DNA from: Bosea vestrisii
Lineage (GTDB): Bacteria > Pseudomonadota > Alphaproteobacteria > Rhizobiales > Beijerinckiaceae
Length of the DNA: 64,000 nt
Reading direction: 5' to 3'
Assembly (NCBI RefSeq): GCF_030144325.1
Contig: NZ_CP126308.1
Coordinates: 1 to 64,000, forward strand
Shown here: positions 34,899-42,625 of the stretch, piece after piece
Position numbering within the stretch: the stretch's first letter is position 1
Layout: every line of letters begins with the position of its first letter
Notes under the pieces: generated by a model
Database searches by the model: none
Told to the model about the DNA's origin: nothing
What the model saw: the letters and a program-made list of their open reading frames with translations, nothing else
Program-made: the position numbers and the translations under genes

Positions 34899-35597
34899 TT
34901 ACCAGGACTCGCCAAAGGGACGCACCTCCGTCAGGAACGACCAAGCCGAGCGTGGCTGATGAGTGACGTGCCAGACCTCTTCGGCGATGTCAGACGGTTG
35001 AATGAAAAAGTCATCTGGTTTGTCCGCGAAACGCGCGCGGGCCCATGGCACATCGATCACCGCATCGACCATCATGAAGGATACGTGTACGCTCCGCGGC
35101 CCCATCTCGCGAGCGATGGATTCGGTTAGAATCCGCTGCGCGGCTTTGCTTGGCGCAAAACCGGCAAATGGGGCTTTTCCGCGGTAGGCAGAGGTGTTGC
35201 CAGTTACCAGCAGCGCGCCGCCGCCTGCCGCCTCAATCCGCGGTGCCGCCCACCGGGCAAGGTGGAGCAGGGCCATGACATTGACCTGGAAATTCTGCTG
35301 GAGAACGTCCGGATCGATGTCGAGGAAGTTACCGAAGGCCCCGCCCACGGCGTTGTGGATCACCACCTTGGGCGCGCCGGCGCGTTGCTCGATGCCATCG
35401 AGGGCTACCGCGAGGGCCGCAGGATCGGCCACATCGCAGGGGACCGCAAAAGCGTTGGGGAGTTCGTCTTCGAGATCCGTCAAGCGCTCGACCGTGCGCG
35501 CGAGCATGGCGACCTGATAGCCGCCTTCATGGAACCGTCGGACCATTGCTGAGCCGGTGCCCGGCCCGACGCCGGTGATGATGACCAGCGGTTTCAT
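34899..35597 (-). CDS. SDR-family oxidoreductase with altered active site
   Basis: A 232-residue short-chain dehydrogenase-like protein. The cofactor motif is TGVGPGTGSAMVRRF, the NNAG position reads HNAVG, and Ser sits in LLVTGNTSAYRG. The active-site YxxxK is FAPSK (in FAGFAPSKAAQR), so Phe replaces the catalytic Tyr. This occurs in a known SDR subgroup, and activity may use a different base or be absent. The start overlaps the stop of an HCCA-isomerase remnant (ATGA), showing they once formed an operon. It lies in a region of broken genes but is itself intact. Confidence 0.75.
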   Translation of the reverse strand: MKPLVIITGVGPGTGSAMVRRFHEGGYQVAMLARTVERLTDLEDELPNAFAVPCDVADPAALAVALDGIEQRAGAPKVVIHNAVGGAFGNFLDIDPDVLQQNFQVNVMALLHLARWAAPRIEAAGGGALLVTGNTSAYRGKAPFAGFAPSKAAQRILTESIAREMGPRSVHVSFMMVDAVIDVPWARARFADKPDDFFIQPSDIAEEVWHVTHQPRSAWSFLTEVRPFGESW

Positions 35598-35785
35598 GCG
35601 GCTCGCGCCAAATGATCCTGCACGACGTGCAGGCGGTCATTGCCGAAGAACATCTCGTCCTCCACATATAGAGTCGGCGCACCAAATACGCCGCGCGCCG
35701 CTGCCCGCTGCCCGCTGCCCGCTGCGGTTGCCTCCGCCTTGAGCCGACGCTTGGGGTCTTGGTCCGGAGTTGCAAGTCTAACTCA
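35594..35785 (-). pseudogene. HCCA isomerase / kappa-GST, C-terminal fragment
   Basis: The last 60 or so codons of a 2-hydroxychromene-2-carboxylate isomerase-type gene: DQDPKRRLKAEATAA, a repeat-expanded linker, then ARGVFGAPTLYVEDEMFFGN and DRLHVVQDHL, stop TGA at 35594. The N-terminal three quarters is replaced by an IS3-type transposase remnant, so the gene was cut by insertion and later decay. It overlaps the SDR start by the ATGA arrangement. Confidence 0.7.
35700..35727. repeat. Heptanucleotide tandem repeat
   Basis: GCTGCCC occurs three times in tandem (35700-35720), followed by a variant copy GCTGCGG. It lies inside the HCCA-isomerase fragment and inserts seven codons in frame. It is a probable replication-slippage expansion. 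Confidence 0.7.
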
Positions 35786-35997
35786 TTGTAGACCAGCTTG
35801 CGCAACTTCGCGTTTTCGTCCTCGAGCTGCTTCAGCCGGCGCATCTCCGCCGGCAGCAGCCTCGTACTTCTCCTTCCGATCGAAGTACGTCGCCTGGCTG
35901 ATCCCGGCCCGTCGGCAGATCTCCGCCACCGGAATCCGTCCGCGCCGTGCTTCAGGATGAACGCCTTCTGGGCGTCCGAGAACTTCGAGTCCTTCAT
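35786..35997 (-). mobile_element. IS3-family OrfA transposase remnant (IS407-like)
   Basis: The frame from 35997 starts KDSKFSDAQKAFILKHG; after a shift the next frame reads IPVAEICRRAGISQATYFDR; the first frame again gives LLPAEMRRLKQLEDENAKLR before similarity ends at about 35785. These are the helix-turn-helix and leucine-zipper parts of IS3-family OrfA (IS407 type). At least two frameshifts and the lack of OrfB show it is dead. It interrupts the HCCA-isomerase gene. Confidence 0.75.
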
Positions 35998-36314
35998 CGC
36001 CTTCCACAGGGAAACGGCGCGGAAAACTCTAGCTTAAAGCGATCCAGCTTTAAGGACTTAGATCAGCTGCAACGATGGGGCGAGTGTCCACGGCGTGAGG
36101 CCAGCCCGGGGTTTGTTTCAGAAGAGGCGGCAGGTGCGAGCGGAATGTGCGCGAGAGAGGCCCACAACCGTACAATTCATGAAAAGTAAACCGGGATATT
36201 GTGGCACTGAGTAATTTTCACGATAACGTATTCGCGGTCTCAGGGCAGTAGAGCCACTCCCCTCACTTCCCTGCCGCTCCCCACACTATTGGCTGGCGGC
36301 CAACGGTGTAACTT
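35998..36314. other. Intergenic remnant region
   Basis: About 320 bases between the IS3 remnant and a hairpin terminator. No reading frame, RNA gene or repeat was recognised. Its position suggests leftover IS flank. Confidence 0.4.
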
Positions 36315-36347
36315 GGGCCGCGTCACACTGACGGCGGCCCCTTTTTT
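36315..36347 (+). terminator. Rho-independent terminator
   Basis: GGGCCGC (36315-36321) and GCGGCCC (36334-36340) form a perfect 7-base stem with a 12-base loop, followed by C and seven T. It is oriented for plus-strand transcription, although no intact plus-strand gene ends nearby, so it is either left from a lost gene or guards against read-through. Confidence 0.75.
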
Positions 36348-36416
36348 TCGTTCCACTTCGACCAGCGATGACGACGATTTCGCGACCAGTCCGTGGTGTC
36401 AGCAAATCCGCGGTAA

Positions 36417-36548
36417 CTCGAAGCCCCGTTGAGAAAGGCCGCTGAAAGAACCGACAGCGGCCTCTGGAGTGCCATCGGCCGCATCAGAGATCCCTTCAAT
36501 CTCGCCCAGAATTACTTCATCGCCATGCACAGGGGCGTGATGGCTTGA
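36417..36548 (+). mobile_element. IS630-family transposase, C-terminal remnant
   Basis: From 36429 the plus strand reads LRKAAERTDSGLWSAIGRIR then DPFNLAQNYFIAMHRG and a stop at 36548. The first part matches the C-terminus of IS630-type transposases (LRKAAERTxxxLWxAIGRI, then a TP/NYF segment), here with substitutions and an internal deletion. A stop codon lies just upstream, so only about 40 codons survive. A perfect 9-base inverted repeat (36436-36444 and 36455-36463) lies within it. Confidence 0.6.
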
Positions 36549-36563
36549 CTTCAACAAATTTCA

Positions 36564-37514
36564 TCAGGCATCAGCAAGAAGATTTCCGTTCATGTACTTC
36601 AGACCAGTATCGCTTGCCACCGTGACAACGGTTTTTCCCGATCCCAGCTCTCTGGCCAAAGCAATTGCTGCCGTCACGTTGAGGCCCGTCGACGTGCCGA
36701 CCAGCAATCCTTCCTCACGCGCCAGTCGGCGGCACATAGCACGCGCCTCTTCTTCGTGAATGCTGCGCGCTTCGTCGTAGAGGTCGTGATTTAGCAAAGG
36801 TGGAATGAAGCCCACCCCAATACCCTCGACATGGTGGGTTCCGGCCCGACCCTCCGATATGACGGGTGATGAGGCCGGCTCAAGAACTACGATCCGGACT
36901 TTCTGGGAACGCGACTTTAGAATCCTTGCCACACCCATTGTCATTCCTGCCACACCTACTGCTCCACAGAAGGCGTCGATACCGTCCGGAAATTGTGCGA
37001 CCAACTCGTGGCCGATATTCTCGTAGCCTATTAAGGCGTCGCGATTGTTGAACTGGTCTGAATAATAGCAGTCCTCTCGTTTGGAGACCTCTTGTGCATG
37101 ACGGATCATGGAGGGGATTAAGTCGGCAGAGATCTTGCCGGAAGCGCTGTGGATCAGCTCAACGGTTGCGCCAAAGCCGCGTATCGTGCGTAGCTTCTCC
37201 ATGGCAAAGGCATTCGATGAGGCCACTAGGAAATGGTAACCCTTCACCGCGCAAACGAACGCAAGCGAAGATCCCGTGCTGCCGCCGCTCGCCTCGACTA
37301 CCGTCATTCCTGACTTCAGATCCCCGCGCCGCTCAGCCCCCTCAATCATGGATTTGGCCATGCGGTCCTTGTATGAGCCGGTCGGATTGAAATACTCGAG
37401 CTTTACAAAGACTTGAGCACTCCCTTCTGGCACGATGCGGCGCAGGCGTACGACCGGTGTATTGCCGATGGCATCGAGGGCGGATTCGACTGGCGGCGGT
37501 GGGCTTGGTCGCAT
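36564..37514 (-). CDS. Cysteine synthase family PLP enzyme
   Basis: A 316-residue fold-type II PLP enzyme. The PLP Lys is in NPTGSYKDRMA, the phosphate loop is VEASGGSTGSS, GAVGVAGMTMGVARIL lies in the middle, and the C-terminal Ser-type region is LLVGTSTGLNVTAAIALAR. This is the O-acetylserine sulfhydrylase/cysteine synthase group. The SYKDR sequence where CysK has SVKDR, and the EASGGSTG loop, suggest a divergent branch whose natural substrate may not be O-acetylserine. It stands alone between IS remnants, so context gives no further clue. Confidence 0.8.
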   Translation of the reverse strand: MRPSPPPPVESALDAIGNTPVVRLRRIVPEGSAQVFVKLEYFNPTGSYKDRMAKSMIEGAERRGDLKSGMTVVEASGGSTGSSLAFVCAVKGYHFLVASSNAFAMEKLRTIRGFGATVELIHSASGKISADLIPSMIRHAQEVSKREDCYYSDQFNNRDALIGYENIGHELVAQFPDGIDAFCGAVGVAGMTMGVARILKSRSQKVRIVVLEPASSPVISEGRAGTHHVEGIGVGFIPPLLNHDLYDEARSIHEEEARAMCRRLAREEGLLVGTSTGLNVTAAIALARELGSGKTVVTVASDTGLKYMNGNLLADA

Positions 37515-37740
37515 GTTTTTCTAATCCATCAGATTGATCGACTGGCTGCATCGATGAAAGCCACCGATTTGAATTCTTGACGCGTGTTCAACCATCAATG
37601 GGAGCGCGGATCCGCCCCCGCCGGTTGGTCCGGCTTTGATTGTTAGTAGACGGTTGGCCTTGGCGCCAGCCCAGCGCGGGCGGCGTAGCCGGTGCGTTTT
37701 GCGCAGCCGCCCGCGTAGTCATGGCGGGGACGAAGACCTC

Positions 37741-37941
37741 CGGAGCCAGCGGCTTGTAGCCATCCGCTTCACCTGATCCGACTTCAGGCTGCCGAATTCA
37801 CGGCGCCAGCGATAGTAAGCTCACCTCCGTGACGCGGGTCGAACGGATCGCGTCGGCAACGGATTACCCCTGTGAGACCACCACATCGACCTGGCGCAGC
37901 TTCGCGACGATCTCTTCGGGCTTGTGGCGATTTTTCGGCAT
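37741..37941 (-). mobile_element. IS3-family OrfA transposase remnant (second)
   Basis: From the ATG at 37941 the minus strand reads PKNRHKPEEIVAKLRQVDVV then SQG, a stop codon, SVADAIRSTRVTEVS, and after a frameshift EFGSLKSDQVKRM. This is the N-terminal region of a common rhizobial IS3-family OrfA (helix-turn-helix and start of the zipper). An in-frame stop, a frameshift and the lack of OrfB make it a dead remnant, unlike and unrelated to the IS407-type remnant at 35.8 kb. Confidence 0.7.
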
Positions 37942-38034
37942 CTCGGCCTTTATTCAACGCAGGTGGATCACCTCATGATCTGAGCGGTTCACGACGCCGG
38001 TGCAAAATCGGCCGGGCGAACGAAACGCTCCATG

Positions 38035-38047
38035 AAAATCGATTTAT
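38035..38047. promoter_or_regulatory. AATCGATT operator-like site 1
   Basis: AAAATCGATTTAT contains the perfect palindrome AAATCGATTT. It lies about 170 bases upstream of the intradiol dioxygenase start and matches the motif repeated at 38174, 42473, 42614 and 49707. It is probably a binding site for the GntR/FCD protein encoded at 42811. Confidence 0.5.
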
Positions 38048-38166
38048 ATTGACTAGGTTGGTAGCTTATCACTGCGCTACCCCGCCAAATTCGTCAAAAA
38101 ACCCGCCGGCCCCCGCCCTTGTTTACCGTTTCACGCTCGCGCACGGCTATTACGGTAACCGTCGCC

Positions 38167-38185
38167 TTGACAAATAATCGATTAA
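38167..38185 (+). promoter_or_regulatory. -35 box overlapped by AATCGATT operator-like site 2
   Basis: TTGACA (38167-38172) is followed immediately by ATAATCGATTAA (38174-38185) in the spacer region of the promoter for the dioxygenase-hydratase-aldolase operon. A protein bound here would block RNA polymerase. A clear -10 was not found. The AGGAG ribosome-binding site of the first gene lies just downstream. Confidence 0.6.
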
Positions 38186-38214
38186 AAAAGAAGGTTCGGC
38201 TGAAGGAGTGAGAC

Positions 38215-39108
38215 ATGCTCATTGCAAGCGAGGCCGACGTAACTACCGCTGCCCTGGATGTGATGGCGCACACAGACGATCCGCGACTGCGCGAGATATT
38301 GGTGTCGCTTGTAAATCATCTGCACGGCTTCGTCCGGGACGTGAGGCTGACGGAAGCGGAATTCCGGGAGGCCGTCGCGGTCCTCAACGAGGTTGGCCAG
38401 CTCGCTTCGGACACGCACAACGAAATGATGCTGATGGCGGGCTCGTTGGGCGTCTCTTCGCTCGTCTGCCTGCTCAACAACGGCGACGGCGGTAACACCG
38501 AAACGTCGCAATCGCTGCTTGGACCGTTTTGGCGCCTCGACTCTCCCCGTGTTGAGAATGGCGGCTCGATTCTGCGGTCCGACACTCGGGGTGACCCGCT
38601 TTTCGTGACGGCGCGCGTAACCGACCGCCAGGGCCGACCGATCCCTGGCGCGGAGGTCGACGTCTGGCATGCCTCGCCGGTGGGCCTTTACGAAAACCAA
38701 GATCCAGAGCAAGCGGAGATGAATCTCCGCGGCAAGTTCACGACCGACGAGGATGGCCGCTTTTGGTTCCGATCCGTGATGATGGTCGGCTATCCAATCC
38801 CCACCGACGGCGTCGTCGGGCGTCTTCTGAAAGCGCAGCGTCGCCACCCGATGCGGCCCGCACATCTGCACGCGCTGATCTTCAAGCCCGGCTTTAAGGT
38901 GCTGATCTCGCAGGTCTACGATCCCAATGATCCGCACATCGACTCTGACGTCCAGTTCGGCGTGACGCGATCGCTAATCGGTGACTTCGTGAGGCACGAG
39001 GAGCCGCATCGGGAGCAGCCGGACGTGACGCGACCTTGGTATTCGCTCGACTACACCTATGCCATGGAACCAGGCGAGGCGATCCTGCCGCGGCCCCCCA
39101 TTCGCTGA
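38215..39108 (+). CDS. Intradiol ring-cleavage dioxygenase (catechol/hydroxyquinol type)
   Basis: A 297-residue intradiol dioxygenase with an N-terminal helical domain (1-100) and a catalytic beta-sandwich. Fe(III) ligands are Tyr159 (VGLYENQ), Tyr193 (VGYPIPTDGVVG), His217 and His219 (RPAHLHA). It is a distant paralogue of the enzyme at 30215, with the same core but different loops. The ATG at 38215 has AGGAG upstream. The next two genes are meta-pathway-type hydratase and aldolase, not muconate or maleylacetate enzymes, so the product probably differs from ordinary cis,cis-muconate. A 1,2,3-trihydroxy substrate giving 2-hydroxymuconate would fit. Confidence 0.83.
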   Translation: MLIASEADVTTAALDVMAHTDDPRLREILVSLVNHLHGFVRDVRLTEAEFREAVAVLNEVGQLASDTHNEMMLMAGSLGVSSLVCLLNNGDGGNTETSQSLLGPFWRLDSPRVENGGSILRSDTRGDPLFVTARVTDRQGRPIPGAEVDVWHASPVGLYENQDPEQAEMNLRGKFTTDEDGRFWFRSVMMVGYPIPTDGVVGRLLKAQRRHPMRPAHLHALIFKPGFKVLISQVYDPNDPHIDSDVQFGVTRSLIGDFVRHEEPHREQPDVTRPWYSLDYTYAMEPGEAILPRPPIR

Positions 39109-39124
39109 GACGAAGGACCACCGC

Positions 39125-39907
39125 ATGCTGACGGAAGACGAACGACGCGAGGCGGCCGCAACGATCCTGCGGGCTGAACGGGACCGCGTCCCCTGCCCTC
39201 AGCTATCGCGGACCTACCCGCACATGGAGATCGAGGATGCCTACCGCGTACAGGACATTTGGGCCCAGGCGCGCATCGACGCCGGCGCACGGGTCGCCGG
39301 TCATAAGATTGGCCTGACCTCGCGTGCCATGCAGATGGCGTCGAAGATCAACGAACCCGACTATGGACGCATTCTCGACGACGCCCTGTACAATGACGGC
39401 GCGCAGATCCGCGCCGACCTGTTCATCAAGCCCCGGCTGGAGGTCGAGTTGGCCTTCGTGATGAGCGAGGATTTGCAGGGGCCCAACTGTCGGATCTACG
39501 ACGTCCTACGCGCCACCGAATTCGTCGTGCCGGCGCTCGAGATCATCGACTACCGGACCGAGGTACCGCGCGCGATCGTCGATACGATCGCCGACAATGC
39601 CGCGTTCGGGGCTATCGTCGTGGGCGGGCGGCCGATCCGCCCCATGGACGTCGACATCCGCTGGATCGGTGCGACCTTGGCGCTCAACGGCATCATCGAG
39701 GAATCCGGAGTTTCTGCGGCGATTATGGGCCATCCCGCCGCTGGTGTCGCCTGGCTCGTCAACAAGCTGCACGCCGTGGGCGCCAAGCTCGAAAAGGGGC
39801 AGATCGTGTTGGGCGGATCGTTCACGCGGCCGGTGGACATCAAGCGCGGTGACGTGGTCACCGCGGATTACGGTCCGATCGGCGCGATCTCGGTTTCCTT
39901 CGTATGA
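39125..39907 (+). CDS. 2-oxo-hept-3-ene-1,7-dioate hydratase / 4-oxalocrotonate decarboxylase family (HpaH/MhpD/DmpH-like)
   Basis: A 260-residue member of the hydratase/decarboxylase family. It has GHKIGLTSRAMQMASKINEPDYGRI (substrate and metal loop), PRLEVELAFVM (metal Glu pair), ALEIIDYR and the C-terminal LEKGQIVLGGSFTRPVDIKRGD. Members hydrate 2-oxo-4-enoates or decarboxylate oxalocrotonate in meta-cleavage pathways. The gene starts 16 bases after the dioxygenase and its stop overlaps the next start (ATGA at 39904). Hydratase and decarboxylase roles cannot be told apart by eye. Confidence 0.83.
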   Translation: MLTEDERREAAATILRAERDRVPCPQLSRTYPHMEIEDAYRVQDIWAQARIDAGARVAGHKIGLTSRAMQMASKINEPDYGRILDDALYNDGAQIRADLFIKPRLEVELAFVMSEDLQGPNCRIYDVLRATEFVVPALEIIDYRTEVPRAIVDTIADNAAFGAIVVGGRPIRPMDVDIRWIGATLALNGIIEESGVSAAIMGHPAAGVAWLVNKLHAVGAKLEKGQIVLGGSFTRPVDIKRGDVVTADYGPIGAISVSFV

Positions 39908-40676
39908 GCGCGGTCATGGAGCTGCCCCCAATCGCTTCAAGCAAGGGTTGCTCGCCGGGCGACAGCAAATCGGCCTCTGGTGTTCGCTGCCAGGCTCGTA
40001 TGTGGCTGAAGCCGTCGCGGGCGCCGGATACGACTGGTTGCTGTTCGACACCGAGCATTCGCCCGGCGACCCCTTGACGGTGCTCCCCCAGCTCCAGGCG
40101 GTCGAGCCCTATCAAGTGGCGGCCGTGGTCAGGCCGGCGTCGAACGACGTCGTTCTCGTCAAGCGCTTCCTCGACCTGGGAGCGCAGACCCTCCTCATTC
40201 CGTACGTCCAGAATGCGGACGAGGCAGCGGCGGCTGTCGCGGCCACTCGCTATCCGCCGGCGGGTTTGCGCGGTGTATCCGGCCTCACGCGCGCAACACG
40301 GTTCGGGCGAATTCCCGGCTACGCCAAGCGCGCCACCGATGAGCTTTGCGTAGTCGTCCAGATCGAGACGGTCGAGGCCTTACAGCAGCTTGAAGGCATC
40401 GCTAGCGTCGACGGCGTCGATGGGGTCTTCATCGGCCCTGCCGACCTTGCCGCCAGTCTTGGACATGCCGGAGAACCCGGCCATTCATCGGTCGAGGCCG
40501 AGGTTCTCGCCGCCATCGGTCGAATCCGCGCGGCGGGGAAGCCTGCCGGCATCCTGACGCCGGATGAGGCGTTCGCGCGCCGTTGCATCGCGGCCGGCTC
40601 GTCGTTCACCGCCGTCGCAATCGATGCCGGCATCCTTGCGCGCGGAACCGAAGCCGTCGCCGCCCGGTTCAGATAG
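39904..40676 (+). pseudogene. HpaI-type class II pyruvate aldolase, apparent frameshift at codon 8
   Basis: Nearly the whole protein (NRFKQGLLAGRQQIGLWCSL onward, WLLFDTEHSPGDP, VVRPASNDVVLVKRFLDLGAQTLLIPYVQNADEA, VQIETVEALQQL, GVDGVFIGPADLAASLGHAG) lies in one frame without an ATG near its start. The natural start, ATG 39904 overlapping the hydratase stop and reading MSAVMELPP, is in another frame. The two are joined by adding one C to a C5 run (39925-39929), which gives a typical 257-residue HpaI aldolase. A TTG at 39948 could start a shortened protein instead. The enzyme splits 4-hydroxy-2-oxo acids into pyruvate and an aldehyde, using a divalent metal (ligands in the DTEH and QIET segments). 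Confidence 0.82.
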
Positions 40677-41544
40677 CGGCGACGCCCAACCGCTGGCGTG
40701 CGGCCTTGAGCGTGTTTTGCAACAGGTAGGCTATCGTCATCGGACCGACGCCGCCGGGAACCGGGGTGATGGCTCCGGCTCGATCACGGACCTCGTCGAA
40801 AGCGACGTCCCCGATCACTCGGTAGCCATCGTTTTCCTCGATGCGATTGATGCCTACGTCGATGACGAGCGCGCCGCGCTTGATCCAGTCGCCGCGAACC
40901 ATTTCCGGTTGCCCTGTCGCGGCGATGACGATGTCCGCGGCGCGGCAGAGGTTGGCGACGTCGCGAGTGCGGGAATGGGCGATCGTGACCGTGCAGTTCT
41001 CGCCCAGCAGCAACTGACCCAAGGGTTTCCCGACGATGTTTGAGCGCCCCAACACAAGGGCATGCGCACCGGACAGGTCCGCTTCGACGCTCTTCAGCAG
41101 ATGGACGCAGCCGAGCGGCGTACAGGGCGTCAGGGCGCGCGCATCCCCCGTCGCTAGGCGACCGGCATTGATCGGATGGAAGCCGTCGACATCCTTGGCA
41201 GGATCGACCGCCGATAGGAGCGCAGCCGCGTCGATGTGAGGCGGAAGTGGAAGCTGGACCAGGATTCCGTCCACGGCGAAGTCGTCGTTGAGAGTCTCGA
41301 CCAATCGCATCAGTTGGTCTTGCGACACATCTTCTGGAAGTCGATGCTCGAACGACCGCATCCCGGCTTCGACGGTTTGACGAGCCTTCGCGCGGACGTA
41401 GACGGCGCTGGCGGGATCGTTTCCGACGAGCACGACGGCAAGGCCGGGCGTTCGGCCAGTCTTGCCGAAAGCCTCGACTTTCTCCTTGAGCTCAGCCCGC
41501 AACCCTGCGGCTATGGCTTTGCCATCGACGATACGAGCTGCCAT
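40669..41544 (-). CDS. folD: Bifunctional methylene-tetrahydrofolate dehydrogenase / methenyl-tetrahydrofolate cyclohydrolase
   Basis: A 291-residue FolD. It has the catalytic YVRAKARQ segment (Tyr and Lys), GILVQLPLPPHID, NAGRLATGDARALTPCTPLGC, GRSNIVGKPLGQLLL (NADP loop) and PVPGGVGPMTIAYLL. It interconverts 5,10-methylene-, methenyl- and 10-formyl-tetrahydrofolate. The gene converges with the aldolase, overlapping by eight bases, and lies three bases after purU. Placement next to purU, a MetF-like gene and a LigM-like demethylase shows it recycles methyl-derived C1 units rather than being the housekeeping copy. Confidence 0.95.
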   Translation of the reverse strand: MAARIVDGKAIAAGLRAELKEKVEAFGKTGRTPGLAVVLVGNDPASAVYVRAKARQTVEAGMRSFEHRLPEDVSQDQLMRLVETLNDDFAVDGILVQLPLPPHIDAAALLSAVDPAKDVDGFHPINAGRLATGDARALTPCTPLGCVHLLKSVEADLSGAHALVLGRSNIVGKPLGQLLLGENCTVTIAHSRTRDVANLCRAADIVIAATGQPEMVRGDWIKRGALVIDVGINRIEENDGYRVIGDVAFDEVRDRAGAITPVPGGVGPMTIAYLLQNTLKAARQRLGVAAI

Positions 41545-41547
41545 GGC

Positions 41548-42414
41548 CTAGTCCCGGAAAACGACGGTCTTGGATCCGTTGCGCAGCACCCGGCCGTCTA
41601 GATGCCAGGCTATCGCCCGGGAAAGCACGCGCCGTTCGATATCGCGCCCCTTGCGAACGAGATCGTCTGGCGTATCGACGTGCGATATCCGCTCGACGTC
41701 CTGCTCGATGATCGGCCCCTCGTCCAGATCGGAGGTGACGTAGTGCGCCGTCGCTCCGATCAGTTTGACGCCGCGCTCGAACGCCTGATGATACGGCTTG
41801 GCTCCCTTGAACCCCGGCAGGAAGGAGTGGTGGATGTTGATGCAGCGATCCGCGAGCTTCGTTGCCAGATCGTCCGAAAGGACCTGCATGTACCGCGCCA
41901 GGATCACGAGGTCGGCACCCCGGTCCTGGACGACCCGCCAGACCGCCGCTTCCTGTTCGGGCTTCGTCTCTTTGGTGATCGGCAAGTAGTCGAACGGGAT
42001 GTCCCCGAACTCGTGGGCAGCATAGGTCTCGCGCGGATAGTTCGCGATGATGCCGACGATCTCCATGTCGAGTTCGCCCATCCGCCAGCGATATAGGATG
42101 TCCGTCAGGCAGTGATCGAAACGGGAGACCATGATGACGACGCGCTGCTTTTCGCGGCGTGGGCGCATCGTCCAATCCATGCCGAACGTCGTGGCGACCT
42201 CGGCGAAGCTGCCGCGAAGCTTTTCCGGCGATGCCGCATCCGATATGAGGCCGAAGCGGACGCGCATGAAGAAGCGCCCGGTCTCCTCGTCGTCGAACTG
42301 CTGGGCGTCCTGAATGTTCGCGTCGTGCAGGAACAGGTGGGTGGCGACCCGCGCCACGATGCCTGGGCGGTTCCGGCACGACAGGGTCAGGAGATGCGTA
42401 TCGGTCGTGGCCAT
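41548..42414 (-). CDS. purU: Formyltetrahydrofolate deformylase
   Basis: A 288-residue PurU. The N-terminal ACT domain (HLLTLSCRNRPGIVARVATHLF) precedes a formyltransferase-fold hydrolase domain with the catalytic Asn/His/Asp set in INIHHSFLPGFKGAKPYHQA and TSDLDEGPIIEQDVERI. It releases formate and tetrahydrofolate from 10-formyl-tetrahydrofolate. The ATG at 42414 matches family starts; the frame extends to 42501 but those residues are unlike PurU. Coupled to folD and the O-demethylase it would regenerate free tetrahydrofolate as methyl groups are oxidised. An AATCGATT site lies 60 bases upstream. Confidence 0.93.
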   Translation of the reverse strand: MATTDTHLLTLSCRNRPGIVARVATHLFLHDANIQDAQQFDDEETGRFFMRVRFGLISDAASPEKLRGSFAEVATTFGMDWTMRPRREKQRVVIMVSRFDHCLTDILYRWRMGELDMEIVGIIANYPRETYAAHEFGDIPFDYLPITKETKPEQEAAVWRVVQDRGADLVILARYMQVLSDDLATKLADRCINIHHSFLPGFKGAKPYHQAFERGVKLIGATAHYVTSDLDEGPIIEQDVERISHVDTPDDLVRKGRDIERRVLSRAIAWHLDGRVLRNGSKTVVFRD

Positions 42415-42472
42415 TCGGTCCCCCGGCATCTCATTTGCGCCCACAGCGTGAGCCGGGTCGGCCAAGCACAAT

Positions 42473-42482
42473 AAATCGATTT
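42473..42482. promoter_or_regulatory. AATCGATT operator-like site 3 (purU-folD side)
   Basis: AAATCGATTT, a perfect palindrome, lies 59 bases upstream of the purU start in the divergent region between purU-folD and the GntR/FCD regulator. It shares the core with sites at 38035, 38174, 42614 and 49707. Confidence 0.55.
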
Positions 42483-42613
42483 TTGAGGCGTTCTCGTTCA
42501 CACGATCAACATTCGAATGGGGTTCATCAGAGAGGATTTGCGAGATTTTTCAGGAAATTTTAACGCGCAACCACCTCTGATAACCCGAACCATCGGCACT
42601 TCCATTCTGTCTA

Positions 42614-42625
42614 ATAATCGATTAT
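42614..42625. promoter_or_regulatory. AATCGATT operator-like site 4 (regulator side)
   Basis: ATAATCGATTAT is a perfect 12-base palindrome, the best copy of the motif, about 190 bases upstream of the GntR/FCD start. It suggests autoregulation together with control of the divergent purU-folD unit. Confidence 0.6.

Larger units (their letters stand above)
37515..38214. other. Intergenic region with IS remnant and two operator-like sites
   Basis: About 700 bases without an intact gene. It contains a decayed IS3 OrfA (37741-37941) and two AATCGATT palindromes (38035 and 38174) that belong to the control region of the dioxygenase operon at 38215. The rest (37515-37740) shows nothing recognisable. 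Confidence 0.5.

Noticed and set aside
36436..36463. Strong 9-base hairpin as a terminator
   Set aside because: No T run follows, and it lies within the IS630-like coding remnant.
1..38000. Isolated ATCGAT hexamers within genes (for example 2245, 9497)
   Set aside because: The hexamer alone is expected several times in a window of this size; only copies with AA/TT flanks in intergenic DNA were counted as sites.
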